A stretch of DNA of 50,195 nucleotides from Candidatus Magasanikiibacteriota bacterium. GTDB lineage: Bacteria; Patescibacteriota; Patescibacteriia; Magasanikbacterales; GWA2-37-8. The notes under the pieces are model-generated. The model saw nothing but the letters and a program-made list of their open reading frames with translations. It did not search any database and was not told where the DNA came from. Of this stretch, positions 24,543 to 32,324 are shown piece by piece. Within the stretch, counting starts at the first letter, position 1; each line of letters starts with the position of its first letter. The DNA lies in the NCBI GenBank assembly GCA_009694865.1, contig SICD01000003.1, positions 1 through 50,195 on the forward strand, read 5' to 3'. The position numbers and the translations under genes were made by a program.

Positions 24543-24653
24543 ATTCTCTCACCGCTCTCGCTCGAATTCCAAAAAAATTGGAACCCCAGCGAGTTGGAGC
24601 GATAAGAAATTTTGTTGCCTCCACGTCGCCCCCGGTCTTCCGAAGCCTCCCCG

Positions 24654-24965
24654 CTACGCCGCTGGTCGCCGACTCTTCGGCAGATCGCGATAGTGTATGC
24701 GAATTCGCGACAGCTTGATGGTCAGACGAACGTCTTTTAGCGCCGGTAGGTTGTACCAACGGTCCATGAGGCACATGAACGCGCCTCCAAACGCCAAGAG
24801 GTACAGCAGGGTGAGCGGAGCCTGCCAGCGCGGGCCATACCACTCAAAATCGAGTGAAAAAGCCACGACCGCGCCGCCGGTGAGCGACAACAGAGTCGCG
24901 AGAAAGGCCCCCCACCCTCCCACAAGCAGGCGCTCTTTCGTGGAACGAAACCAAAATTCTTCCAT
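24654..24965 (-). CDS. GC-rich small membrane protein, probably acquired
   Basis: 103 residues with two hydrophobic helices (WGAFLATLLSLTGGAVVAFS and PLTLLYLLAFGGAFMCLM) and a basic C-terminal tail (RLTIKLSRIRIHYRDLPKS). No family recognised. Codons are GC-rich unlike the neighbours, and a strong Shine-Dalgarno (GGGAGGA, 5 nt from the ATG) precedes it. It has its own promoter, divergent from rnpB. In composition and layout it matches the GC-rich genes at 7552-8490 and 46235-47257. The frame is short, so the strong ribosome binding site and promoter are the main support. Confidence 0.7.
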   Translation of the reverse strand: MEEFWFRSTKERLLVGGWGAFLATLLSLTGGAVVAFSLDFEWYGPRWQAPLTLLYLLAFGGAFMCLMDRWYNLPALKDVRLTIKLSRIRIHYRDLPKSRRPAA

Positions 24966-24996
24966 TGGCTCCTCCCTTTAGGTTGGTGTGCTTAAA

Positions 24997-25025
24997 GTTA
25001 TAACAAACGTCCCGACTTTGGTCAA
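24997..25025 (-). promoter_or_regulatory. promoter of the small GC-rich membrane protein gene
   Basis: Minus strand: TTGACC (25025-25020), a 17-nt spacer and TATAAC (25002-24997). Its -35 box is one arm of an 8-bp inverted repeat (GTCAACCA/TGGTTGAC, 25021-25044) whose other arm holds the -35 box of the rnpB promoter. Confidence 0.75.
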
Positions 25026-25039
25026 CCAACTACCGCTGG

Positions 25040-25068
25040 TTGACAAAACAATTTAAACATGGTATAAA
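25040..25068 (+). promoter_or_regulatory. promoter of rnpB
   Basis: TTGACA (25040-25045), a 17-nt spacer and TATAAA (25063-25068), placing the transcript start near the P1 helix of the RNA. Confidence 0.85.
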
Positions 25069-25072
25069 ACCC

Positions 25073-25566
25073 CTGTTCATTACAGGTAATCGAGCCGCAA
25101 TTGCGGCTAGGAAAGTCCGAACACCCCCAGTTTTTATTTCGCTACCTACTGGGAAAAGGATAGTGGGCAACACCCACCGTTCCGATGGCAACATCGGAAA
25201 AGGGACAGTGGCACAGAGACAATACTACTGCGCCTCGCCGTAGCTTTAGCGGAGGCGGGAAAACCCCGCCTACGCCAAGGCTTCGGCGAGGCAAAGGAAA
25301 GGTGAAAAGTGTATGGGAGTTGTGGCCCTCGAGACCACAGCTACGATACTCCGCCCTGGAGCAATCCTTGGCGTGTGCTAAACCCTATCTGGTGCAAGAG
25401 CAGCGTCTCTCGGAGTTATTCTGAGATTCGAAAAGTTCGCTCGCTACGCCTTGCCAAAATTTTAGGACGGCGGCAAGGCTGACCCCACGAGCAATCGTGA
25501 GGCTAGATAAATGATTACCATCCCGAATAACTCGGGAAACAAAATTCGGCTTATCGCAATGAACAA
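25073..25566 (+). ncRNA. rnpB: RNase P RNA, with a repeat in the P12 position
   Basis: The catalytic RNA that trims tRNA 5' leaders. P1 pairs TGTTCAT (25074-25080) with ATGAACA (25559-25565). Conserved regions are present in order: GGAAAGTCCGAAC (25110-25122), AAAGGTGAAAAGTGT (25298-25312), GTGCAAGAGCAGCG, GGCTAGATAAATGATTACC (25501-25519) and AATTCGGCTTATCGCA near the 3' end. At about 495 nt it is longer than the usual 350-420. Much of the excess is a 61-nt palindrome at 25232-25292 standing where helix P12 belongs, and a GCCTTGCC/GGCAAGGC hairpin near 25459-25490. Boundaries are approximate. Confidence 0.92.
25232..25292. repeat. GC-rich palindromic element inside rnpB
   Basis: The ends GCCTCGCCG and CGGCGAGGC pair, and inner arms GGAGGCGGG and CCCGCCTACG pair around AAAAC. 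The same motif appears in short form after rnj (22352-22380). Confidence 0.85.
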
Positions 25567-25596
25567 AAAACACCGCCCGCAAGGGTGGTGTTTTGT
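25567..25596 (+). terminator. terminator of rnpB
   Basis: AAAACACCGCCC (25567-25578), GCAA loop, GGGTGGTGTTTT (25583-25594), a 12-bp stem with G-T pairs directly behind P1. Confidence 0.88.
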
Positions 25597-25621
25597 TTCT
25601 AATTCCTGCCGGCAGACTGGT

Positions 25622-26086
25622 TTATTTCCTAACTTCCTTCACTATCCTCGCCGTCTGTAGCGCCGCCTCGGATGCTTCACCCCCAACATGGAGCCGAGCC
25701 ATCGCTTGTTCTGCGTTCTCGGTCGTCACCACCCCAAACCCCACCGGCAACCCGTAATCCATCATCACCCGAAGCACACCATCACTAACCATTTTGCACA
25801 CATAATCAAAATGCGGGGTATCGCCGCGAATCACCACACCAATCGCCACCAGACAATCAAACTTCTTGGTCTCGGCCAACGCTTTCAACACCACCGGAAT
25901 TTCCACGCTACCAGCCACGCGATGAACACTAATTTTATTCACCAGCACTCCATACTCACTTAGCTTGTTCCCAGCACTCTTTAAAAGCTCCTCTGTTATA
26001 TCACGATTAAACTGCGCCACCACAATACCAACGCGATACTTTTTGGCATCGAAAATTTTAAAATCTGCTTTAGTTGATTGCTGCAT
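25622..26086 (-). CDS. ribH: 6,7-dimethyl-8-ribityllumazine synthase
   Basis: The penultimate enzyme of riboflavin synthesis, joining 5-amino-6-ribitylaminouracil with dihydroxybutanone phosphate; cytoplasmic, forming icosahedral or pentameric shells in this family. 154 residues, normal size. Motifs: VGIVVAQFNRDITEELL, VHRVAGSVEIPVVLKAL, CLVAIGVVIRGDTPHFDYVC (substrate-binding His and Arg region) and LPVGFGVVTTENAEQA. It follows ribE on the same strand after about 125 bp containing a palindromic repeat. The earlier genes ribA, ribB and ribD are not in this window. Confidence 0.97.
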   Translation of the reverse strand: MQQSTKADFKIFDAKKYRVGIVVAQFNRDITEELLKSAGNKLSEYGVLVNKISVHRVAGSVEIPVVLKALAETKKFDCLVAIGVVIRGDTPHFDYVCKMVSDGVLRVMMDYGLPVGFGVVTTENAEQAMARLHVGGEASEAALQTARIVKEVRK

Positions 26087-26100
26087 ATAAACTTTTATTT

Positions 26101-26190
26101 GTCATTTCGAATCCCCGTCGCAGGGGTGAGAAATCTCTGGCTCACTCAATCGTTGGTTGAGCCAGAGATCCCTCCTGTGGTCGGGATGAC
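26101..26190. repeat. palindromic element, GTCATTTCGA family, between ribE and ribH
   Basis: Ends GTCATTTCGAATCCC and TCGGGATGAC; inner CTCTGGCTCACTCAA and TTGAGCCAGAGATC pair well. Confidence 0.88.
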
Positions 26191-26212
26191 AAGTGAAAAA
26201 TAATATAACAAT

Positions 26213-26788
26213 TTAACCATTTGACAATTTAGCAATATACTTCCCCACCACATCAAACTCCAAATTCACCAAATTCCCCACTCGCTTTTCCCCCATCGTC
26301 GTCCCTTTGAGCGTATACGGGATGAACGCCGCCGAAAACCAATTCGTGCCCACATCGACGACAGTCAAACTAATGCCGTCAACCGCAATCGACCCTTTCT
26401 CAACCAGAAATTTACTGTATTGTTTAGGGAAATGAACTCTGAACTCTGAACTCTGAACTCTGAACTTAGTTATCTCCCCCACCGCATCCACATGCCCCTG
26501 CACAATATGCCCATCCAAAAAATCAATTGGCCGAAGCGAACGCTCTAGATTAACTTTTTTTGGAACCTGATGCCCAAACGTCGTCCGCTTAAGCGTCTCT
26601 TCCATCAATTGTGTTTGATAAAAACCCTTCCCAACTTTCGTCACCGTCAAACACACCCCATCCGTCGCCACAGAATCTCCCGGTTTGAGTTTCCATTTTG
26701 CCGGCGTCGCAATTGTCAAAACCAATGAACCATTTTTGTGTTCATACTTTTTGACCACCGCAACTGATTGGATGATACCGGTAAACAT
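26213..26788 (-). CDS. ribE: riboflavin synthase, alpha chain
   Basis: Converts two molecules of 6,7-dimethyl-8-ribityllumazine to riboflavin and its pyrimidine precursor. The 191-residue protein has the tandem barrel fold: MFTGIIQ, then GDSVATDGVCLTVT in the first barrel and IDFLDGHIVQGHVDAVGEI with SIAVDGISLTVVDV in the second. Residues about 109-119 (FRVQSSEFRV) are encoded by a tandem heptamer repeat (26434-26467) in the linker after GHVDAVGEI, in frame. It is the first gene of a ribE-ribH pair. Confidence 0.97.
   Translation of the reverse strand: MFTGIIQSVAVVKKYEHKNGSLVLTIATPAKWKLKPGDSVATDGVCLTVTKVGKGFYQTQLMEETLKRTTFGHQVPKKVNLERSLRPIDFLDGHIVQGHVDAVGEITKFRVQSSEFRVHFPKQYSKFLVEKGSIAVDGISLTVVDVGTNWFSAAFIPYTLKGTTMGEKRVGNLVNLEFDVVGKYIAKLSNG
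26434..26467. repeat. tandem heptamer GAACTCT inside ribE
   Basis: Four perfect GAACTCT units and one imperfect unit. Seven-base units shift the frame each time, so the three phases give FRV, QSS and EFRV in succession with no stop. Confidence 0.9.
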
Positions 26789-26809
26789 ACATTGAGCTTG
26801 GCCATTTTG

Positions 26810-26916
26810 TTGTCATTCTGAGTGAAACGAAGAATCTAGTTGGCTGGCGTTGATAATGAACTAGATCCTTCGCGGAGTTTATACTGAGTGGAGCGAATGT
26901 GCTCAGGATGACAATT
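26810..26916. repeat. palindromic element, GTCATTCTGA family, upstream of ribE
   Basis: Ends TTGTCATTCTGAG and CTCAGGATGACAATTG, with inner AGAATCTAGTTG and AACTAGATCCTTC arms. It supplies the last residues and stop codon of the next minus-strand gene (26903-27208). Confidence 0.88.
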
Positions 26917-27208
26917 GAAGTTGTTTTTCTATCCTCTCCATCTCCCCCTCTACCACCACCCCATCATAATCCCCCGAATGCGCCGTCACCCCCGCGTACA
27001 CCGGCGCCCGCTGGTCTAAATGCAAATTGAGAGAATAATTATCGCCTTTTTCTTCCACATACAAATGAAACCGCGGAAACAAATCGCGATCGAGCCGGCG
27101 GACAAAACTTTTTTCATGAGTTCGGCGATCCATGTGCAAGGCATAACCCAAGCGACGAATGGAACGGTCAGGGTCAGGCAGAGCCGATTGTAGAACAACT
27201 AATTGCAC
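26903..27208 (-). CDS. conserved-looking small protein of unknown function
   Basis: 101 residues, GTG start at 27208. The C-terminal half has a compact pattern, FHLYVEEKGDNYSLNLHLDQ then VTAHSGDYDG, which looks like a small all-beta or alpha/beta domain and is too ordered to be a chance frame. No signal peptide. No function can be named. The last residues and stop (LSS-stop) come from the palindromic repeat at 26810-26916, so the original C-terminus may have been replaced. It precedes ribE on the same strand. Confidence 0.7.
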   Translation of the reverse strand: MQLVVLQSALPDPDRSIRRLGYALHMDRRTHEKSFVRRLDRDLFPRFHLYVEEKGDNYSLNLHLDQRAPVYAGVTAHSGDYDGVVVEGEMERIEKQLQLSS

Positions 27209-27235
27209 AAAAATAAAGGTAGTAATAAATTTTTA

Positions 27236-27261
27236 AAAAAGAAAAGCCACCATGATGGTGG
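27236..27261 (-). terminator. terminator of hicBA
   Basis: On the minus strand CCACCAT-C-ATGGTGG (27261-27247) is followed by CTTTTCTTTTTT. It lies about 20 bp after the hicA stop. Confidence 0.85.
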
Positions 27262-27279
27262 TTCTATTTTGTTGTTACC

Positions 27280-27510
27280 TTACTCACTGTCCAACAGCGT
27301 TTTAAACTCCTCCTTGCTTATTTGGGCTTGGCGAAGAATACTAAACAAAGTACCGAGCGGCAACGATTTATTGTGGACGGCAATGGTTATTTTTCGTCCA
27401 TCACTGTGTGCTAAACGTACATGACTGCCGGTTTGCCGCGTCACTACAAAACCACAGCGTTCCAATATTTTTATTAGCTCTTTGCCAAAAACTTGTGAAA
27501 AACCACCCAT
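27280..27510 (-). CDS. hicA: HicA-family mRNA interferase toxin
   Basis: A 76-residue double-stranded-RNA-binding-fold toxin that cleaves mRNA. Family blocks: GKELIKILERCGFVVTRQTGSHVRL, with the catalytic His in GSH (about H30), then VHNKSLPLGTLFSILRQAQIS. Slightly long at the N-terminus. It follows hicB by 3 bp, so the antitoxin is made first. Complete and probably functional. Confidence 0.93.
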   Translation of the reverse strand: MGGFSQVFGKELIKILERCGFVVTRQTGSHVRLAHSDGRKITIAVHNKSLPLGTLFSILRQAQISKEEFKTLLDSE

Positions 27511-27513
27511 ACA

Positions 27514-27774
27514 TTAAGAGGTTCCATAACTAACATGGACCGACGTTAACATAGTCCTGTCGTCAGATTCGCTCTCAACAGTTTCCCCTTCGGATACAAG
27601 AGACTTAACATGAAAAGTAATGAGTTTTTTGATATTCTCAAGTGCCTCTTCAATGGTCTCGCCCTCGTCCGCTAGCCCGAGTCCGGGGCACTGTACTGAA
27701 TAACATGGTTCGTTAGTCCCGCTTCTACTGTCCGGCATTACGATGACATTATAGCGCAAATCTTTTACTAACAT
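27514..27774 (-). CDS. hicB: HicB-family antitoxin
   Basis: An 86-residue partial-RNase-H-fold antitoxin that binds HicA. Typical blocks are YSVQCPGLGLADEGETIEEALENIKK. No C-terminal helix-turn-helix or ribbon-helix-helix domain is visible, so it may not bind DNA by itself. The operon has its own promoter (27810-27838) and terminator. Confidence 0.9.
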   Translation of the reverse strand: MLVKDLRYNVIVMPDSRSGTNEPCYSVQCPGLGLADEGETIEEALENIKKLITFHVKSLVSEGETVESESDDRTMLTSVHVSYGTS

Positions 27775-27809
27775 AAAATAGGGTACAAAAAATTACATAC
27801 ATATAGCTT

Positions 27810-27838
27810 AGTATAATAAAAATAAAAAAAAATGTCAA
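27810..27838 (-). promoter_or_regulatory. promoter of hicBA
   Basis: Minus strand: TTGACA (27838-27833), a 17-nt A/T-only spacer and TATACT (27815-27810). Confidence 0.85.
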
Positions 27839-27966
27839 GGATGAATAAAACAGCAACTAAAAAATTAATTAATCGAGCCAGGTTGTCAAGTATTAAAAAA
27901 TGAAGTAAAATAAGAAGAACTAATCGAATCCGTGTAATCTTCACAAAATCCCTCTAAATCCGTGTT

Positions 27967-29394
27967 ATGAAACGTTTCGAACTCATCTTCACCTTTCTCC
28001 AACTCCCCATCGACTACCTCATGCTCCTCCTCGCTGGGGCCTCGGCCTACGCCCTCCGGTTTTCGCCATGGATTGTGGCGATTAGGCCAGTCTCTTTTGC
28101 GGCCAAGCTCTCGTGGGAGCGATATTGGCCCATTGTCGCATTAGTGGCGCTGGGCTGGCTGATTATTTTTGCTTTCTCTGGGTTATACAGTGCCAACCCC
28201 AACCGCAAACTCGCCCGAGATTTGACGCGCGTGGTGATGGCCTGCTGTACCGGTTTTTCCGCCATTACCATTTACGTGTTCTTCACCTTAGGCAAATTTG
28301 ACTCACGCTTTTTAGTGTTAGCCGGTTGGGGGCTCGCCATTATATTCGTCGCCCTGGGGAGAATGCTTTTGCACGGGTGCAAGGCGCTCCTTTACCGGGC
28401 GGGAGTCGGCCTCCGCCGCACCGTCATCATCGGCGGTGGCTCAATCGCCAACACCATCCAAAATACTTTTGCCTCACAGCGTCGATTAGGTTTTAACGTG
28501 GTAGAAACCTTCCCCCGCTTTTCCCGCACCAACGCGTCGGCCATGTTAAAATTAAAACCGGATGAAATAATTTTTACCGATCCCAAAGGCAACGAAACCG
28601 AAACCCTGGCCGCCATTGATTGGGCCAATATCCACCACATCACCTTTAAATACTCCGCCGATTTATTCGCCACCGTGTCGAGCAACATGATGGTCTCCAC
28701 CGTCGCGGGCATCCCCATTATCGAACTGCGCCGCACCCGCCTCACCGGCTGGGGTCGCATCACCAAACGCCTGTTCGACATCATCGGTGGACTGATACTT
28801 TTTACCATCTCCACTCCCCTATATTTAATTACCATCCTGATTATTTATATTGAAACCGGCCGCCCGGCCATTTACAAAAATGAACGCGTAGGGCAATACG
28901 GACACAAATTTTTCACTTTCAAATTTAGAACCATGTATCAAAAATTTTCCACCGGGCCACAATTTGGTCGCAGTGGCCAAGCGGCTTTAAAAACCGAAGC
29001 CAAACTCATTAAAACCCAAAACAGCAAATCCGGGCCAATTTATAAAATTAAAGATGACCCCAGAATCACTCCCGTAGGCCGCTGGCTCCGCAAATGGAGT
29101 TTGGACGAACTCCCACAGTTTTGGAATGTAATAAAAGGTGACATGAGCCTAGTTGGCCCCCGCCCCCATCAGCCGCGCGAAGTAGCCGGATACGAAAACG
29201 AGCACCAAGTTGTTTTTACCATCAAGCCAGGGCTAACCGGCCTCCCCCAAATTTCCGGCCGCAGTAATCTCACCTTTGAAGAAGAAATAAAGCTGGACGC
29301 GTTTTATATTGAAAATTGGAACGTGTATCTAGATTTCATAATTCTGGTTAAGACACCGTTTGTGGTCTTAAGAAAAACTGGCAGCATTGTGTGA
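27967..29394 (+). CDS. polyprenyl-phosphate sugar phosphotransferase (exopolysaccharide initiation)
   Basis: This membrane enzyme starts glycan synthesis by moving a sugar-1-phosphate from an NDP-sugar to undecaprenyl phosphate. 475 residues: about four or five N-terminal membrane helices (to about residue 140), a Rossmann-like domain ([14 protein letters not shown]), one more helix and the catalytic sugar-transferase domain from about residue 268 ([88 protein letters not shown]). All signature Arg, Asp and Glu blocks are present. It is the first gene of a short surface-glycan cluster with the glycosyltransferase at 29854. Confidence 0.95.
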   Translation: MKRFELIFTFLQLPIDYLMLLLAGASAYALRFSPWIVAIRPVSFAAKLSWERYWPIVALVALGWLIIFAFSGLYSANPNRKLARDLTRVVMACCTGFSAITIYVFFTLGKFDSRFLVLAGWGLAIIFVALGRMLLHGCKALLYRAGVGLRRTVIIGGGSIANTIQNTFASQRRLGFNVVETFPRFSRTNASAMLKLKPDEIIFTDPKGNETETLAAIDWANIHHITFKYSADLFATVSSNMMVSTVAGIPIIELRRTRLTGWGRITKRLFDIIGGLILFTISTPLYLITILIIYIETGRPAIYKNERVGQYGHKFFTFKFRTMYQKFSTGPQFGRSGQAALKTEAKLIKTQNSKSGPIYKIKDDPRITPVGRWLRKWSLDELPQFWNVIKGDMSLVGPRPHQPREVAGYENEHQVVFTIKPGLTGLPQISGRSNLTFEEEIKLDAFYIENWNVYLDFIILVKTPFVVLRKTGSIV

Positions 29395-29422
29395 CACGAC
29401 AACACGACAACACATCAACACG
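29395..29422. repeat. left arm of an inverted repeat flanking the four-helix-bundle gene
   Basis: CACGACAACACGACAACAC units, ending ATCAACACG, directly after the stop of the sugar transferase. The right arm at 29814-29851 is inverted (GTGTTGATGTGTT). Confidence 0.75.
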
Positions 29423-29441
29423 CGAAAAATTGAAAAGGAGT

Positions 29442-29798
29442 ATGACTAAATTTCAGGATGAGCTAAAGAAAAAGATGCACCAGTACGTCAAATTGGTTTA
29501 TCACTGCACCAAAACTTTCCCCCGCGACGAGCTTTACGGTGTTACCAGCCAATTCCGACGCGCGACTCTATCGGTTATACTCAATTACATTGAAGGCTAC
29601 GCGCGTTTTAAATTGGGAACAAAATTGCAATTTTACGAAACGTCATACGGGTCGTTAAAGGAATCAAAATATTTGGTATATTTCAGTTGGACAGAAAAAT
29701 ATATTACCGAACTAAACTATAAAGAACTTGTATCGCTCGCGGACGAAATCGGTAGAATGTTATGGTCAGAAATAGAATTATTGCAAAATCAAAAATAA
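29442..29798 (+). CDS. four-helix-bundle protein (23S rRNA intervening-sequence protein family)
   Basis: 118 residues, start ATG 29442, preceded by AAGGAG 5 nt upstream; the longer frame from 29391 is rejected because it runs through the repeat. Four amphipathic helices typical of the S23/IVP (avd-like) family are visible: HQYVKLVYHCTKTFPRDELY, then GVTSQFRRATLSVILNYIEGY with the conserved arginine-rich turn, GSLKESKYLVYFS and a final helix. Biochemical function is unknown for this family. It is flanked on both sides by inverted GTGTTG-type repeats, so it may have entered as a unit into the glycan cluster. Confidence 0.88.
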   Translation: MTKFQDELKKKMHQYVKLVYHCTKTFPRDELYGVTSQFRRATLSVILNYIEGYARFKLGTKLQFYETSYGSLKESKYLVYFSWTEKYITELNYKELVSLADEIGRMLWSEIELLQNQK

Positions 29799-29813
29799 TA
29801 TTGTCACAATACT

Positions 29814-29851
29814 CACGTGTTGCAGTGTTGATGTGTTAAAGTGTTGAAGTG
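29814..29851. repeat. right arm of the inverted repeat flanking the four-helix-bundle gene
   Basis: CACGTGTTGCAGTGTTGATG, then TGTTAAAGTGTTGAAGTG, ending 2 bp before the ATG of the glycosyltransferase. Its reverse complement shares ACACATCAACAC with the left arm. Confidence 0.75.
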
Positions 29852-29853
29852 AT

Positions 29854-30975
29854 ATGCGATTAGCATTAGTACACGACTACCTCGCCCAAGACGGTGGCGC
29901 CGAACGCGTCCTTAAAGCCATTCACGAACTGTGGCCCGAAGCCCCAATTTTTTTATTATTTCACGATCGCCATAAAATGCCCCACTTCGTCGCGGCCGAC
30001 ATTCGCGAATCATTTCTGGCTAAACTACCGGGCGGGCGAAGCCACTATCAATGGTTCTTACCGTGGATGCCACTCGCGACCGAGCGCCTCAACCTGAGTG
30101 ATTTTGATGTGGTGCTTTCCGCCTCCAGCCTATTTGCCAAAGGTGTTATTACCCACCCTGGGACTCTCCATATTTCGTATTGCCATACCCCGCCGCGCTT
30201 TTTGTGGGGCGGAACGCACGAATACGTGGATGAGCTTAACTATGGCCGTTTAGTAAAAACTTTTTTGCCTCCCATTATTCACCGTCTGCGGCTCTGGGAT
30301 AAAATGAGCGCGGATCGTGTTGATCATTTTATTGCCAATTCTAAAACCGTCCAAAGCCGCATTGCCAAATACTACCGGCGCGACAGCCACCTCTTGTACC
30401 CGCCCACGGACACTGCTAGTTTTACTCCCAGTTTAGATATTGGTAACTATTTTGTCGCCGGTGGCCGGCTCGTGCCCTACAAACGCCTGGACCTGGTGGT
30501 GCGGGCATTTAATCGTTTGGGTCACCCCTTAAAAATTTTTGGCACCGGCCAGGAGCTAGATCAATTGCGCGCTATGGCCAAACCCCATATTGAATTTTTG
30601 GGTAGGATTACCGACGAAGATAAAGCTAAACTACTGGCCGGAGCCATGGCGTTTATCCACCCCCAACTGGAGGATTTTGGCATTACCCCCATTGAAAGTA
30701 TGGCCGCCGGCCGACCCGTTATTGCTTATGGCGAAGGCGGCGCTACCGAAACCGTCATTCCGGGAGAGACCGGCGTGCTCTTTCCCAAACAGTCGTGGGA
30801 ATCACTTTTAGACGCCGTAGTGCATTTTGAAGAAACCGCCTGGGACCAGAATAAAATCCGCGCCCACGCGGAAAAATTTGATGTGACTCATTTTAAAAAC
30901 CGCCTCGGGCAATTCGTGAACGACCGATACGAAGAATTTAAAACCGGCCTTCGTCAGCCGGCGTTGATACGATAA
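29854..30975 (+). CDS. GT4-family glycosyltransferase
   Basis: A retaining GT-B glycosyltransferase (373 residues) that adds a sugar from an NDP-sugar to a lipid-linked or surface glycan, at the cytoplasmic membrane face. The N-terminal domain has VHDYLAQDGGAERVLKAIH and a typical SYCHTPPRFLW acceptor-side block; the C-terminal domain has AGGRLVPYKRLDLVVRAF, FLGRITDEDKAKLLAGA and HPQLEDFGITPIESMAAGRP with the conserved Glu pair. It follows the sugar transferase and four-helix-bundle genes and ends directly before the converging transporter gene (no gap). Confidence 0.95.
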   Translation: MRLALVHDYLAQDGGAERVLKAIHELWPEAPIFLLFHDRHKMPHFVAADIRESFLAKLPGGRSHYQWFLPWMPLATERLNLSDFDVVLSASSLFAKGVITHPGTLHISYCHTPPRFLWGGTHEYVDELNYGRLVKTFLPPIIHRLRLWDKMSADRVDHFIANSKTVQSRIAKYYRRDSHLLYPPTDTASFTPSLDIGNYFVAGGRLVPYKRLDLVVRAFNRLGHPLKIFGTGQELDQLRAMAKPHIEFLGRITDEDKAKLLAGAMAFIHPQLEDFGITPIESMAAGRPVIAYGEGGATETVIPGETGVLFPKQSWESLLDAVVHFEETAWDQNKIRAHAEKFDVTHFKNRLGQFVNDRYEEFKTGLRQPALIR

Positions 30976-32235
30976 TCACCCCCACCCCAAAATCTTTCCA
31001 AAAAAAGTAACTACGACGGCGAACAAAATAAGTACCGCGGCCACGCGCACCACCACGCTCATCCAGCCCTTTACCACATGCTTTTCTCCCATAATTTGTG
31101 GACTCTCGGAAAAAGTAATTAAAAAATAAAAAATCACCGGCAACATAGCGCCGTTTAAATAATCGGCGTACAAGGTAAGTTTAAACAGGTTAACTTGAGG
31201 GAATAACGCGGCGCCGAGCGCAAATACCAGCTGTAGAATAAAAAAAATGTAAAACGGCCGGCCTTTTTTAAAACTGGCGTTTAATGTCCGTTCATAGCCA
31301 AACAACTCGGTAAACACGTAGGCCGTGGCCAAAGGCACAATGGTAAGGCCAAGGAGCGACGCGCCAAACAGGCCGCTGGCAAACAAGGTGCCGGCAAACG
31401 GGCCAGCCAAGGGACGAATTGCCAAAGCGGCATCATACCCGCTCGTCACTGTGAGCCGGTTAACAAACAGGGTGGCGGTAACCGACAACGCGATCATCCA
31501 GGAAAAAAAATTAGTGAGTATTGCTCCGCCCACAATTTCCACGCGCTCCTCTGGCAACTGGGTGGCATGCAGGCCTTTGTCCACAATAAAACTGCTTACA
31601 AAAAATTGGCCCCAGGCGGTAATGGTGGTACCCAGAACCGCGATAAGCGAAAACCAGTAACTAATATCCCACACATTTATCTTGCGCGGGAACACAAAAC
31701 TTTCCCGCACCGCCTCGCCCCAGTTGGGGTGCACCAAAAACGCGGAAACAACGTAGGTGAGATAAAACAAAATCATTACTAAAAAAATCCGTTGCAAACG
31801 ACGAAAATTAAATTTAATAATTGCCGCCATTAAAACAAGGCACGTTGCCACCAACCCCCATTGCCAAGGGATATTAAAAATCTGAAGAGCGGCTTTAAGA
31901 CCGCTCATGTTTTGCAAGACCACGCCTTGGTTCACAATTAAATAAAAACCAAATACCGCCACCGCTACTTTAACGCCATAACGCTCGCGAATAAGCCCGC
32001 CTAACCCCTTGCCCGTAACAATGGAAATGCGCGCGCCAATTTCTTGCGTAACTGCCAAAAGAAGCGTGGTAGGCACAATTAAATACTGCGAAGCCATACC
32101 ATACATAGCCGCCGCCACGGTATAGGTAGCCACCCCGCCTGCGTCATTATCGGCCACGGCCGTAATAAGGCCCGGACCAATAACCGCCGCCATGGCAATA
32201 AGACGCGGCCAATGGTGTTTGAGTTTGTTTGACAT
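30976..32235 (-). CDS. Nramp-related divalent metal transporter
   Basis: A membrane transporter of the Nramp/SLC11 superfamily (419 residues, about 11 helices). Helix 1 reads GPGLITAVADNDAGGVATY instead of the canonical DPGN metal-binding motif, and helix 6 reads TTITAWGQFFVSSF in place of the MPH motif. These changes are seen in Nramp-related proteins that do not use the classical manganese/iron site, some of them magnesium carriers. Its partner gene (32325-33536) encodes MgtE-type sensor domains, which supports magnesium, but the ion is not proven. The two genes form an operon, with the sensor gene first. Confidence 0.88.
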   Translation of the reverse strand: MSNKLKHHWPRLIAMAAVIGPGLITAVADNDAGGVATYTVAAAMYGMASQYLIVPTTLLLAVTQEIGARISIVTGKGLGGLIRERYGVKVAVAVFGFYLIVNQGVVLQNMSGLKAALQIFNIPWQWGLVATCLVLMAAIIKFNFRRLQRIFLVMILFYLTYVVSAFLVHPNWGEAVRESFVFPRKINVWDISYWFSLIAVLGTTITAWGQFFVSSFIVDKGLHATQLPEERVEIVGGAILTNFFSWMIALSVTATLFVNRLTVTSGYDAALAIRPLAGPFAGTLFASGLFGASLLGLTIVPLATAYVFTELFGYERTLNASFKKGRPFYIFFILQLVFALGAALFPQVNLFKLTLYADYLNGAMLPVIFYFLITFSESPQIMGEKHVVKGWMSVVVRVAAVLILFAVVVTFFGKILGWG

Positions 32236-32324
32236 AGTAATATACTATACACGAAACACATAGAATGACACACAAATCGCGCGTCATTGTGTAAGTATCG
32301 TGTATCATTATACGCGTATCGTGT
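32236..32324. repeat. inverted-repeat spacer between the Nramp-related and MgtE-domain genes
   Basis: CATAGAATGACACACAAAT and GTCATTGTGTAAGTATC are related arms, and TATACACGAAACAC with TATCGTGTATC-type units repeat. No terminator-like T run, so cotranscription is possible. Confidence 0.5.

Noticed and set aside
25459-25490. A second inserted repeat in rnpB
   Set aside because: The GCCTTGCC/GGCAAGGC hairpin could be a normal variable helix of RNase P RNA; no second copy was found in the window.
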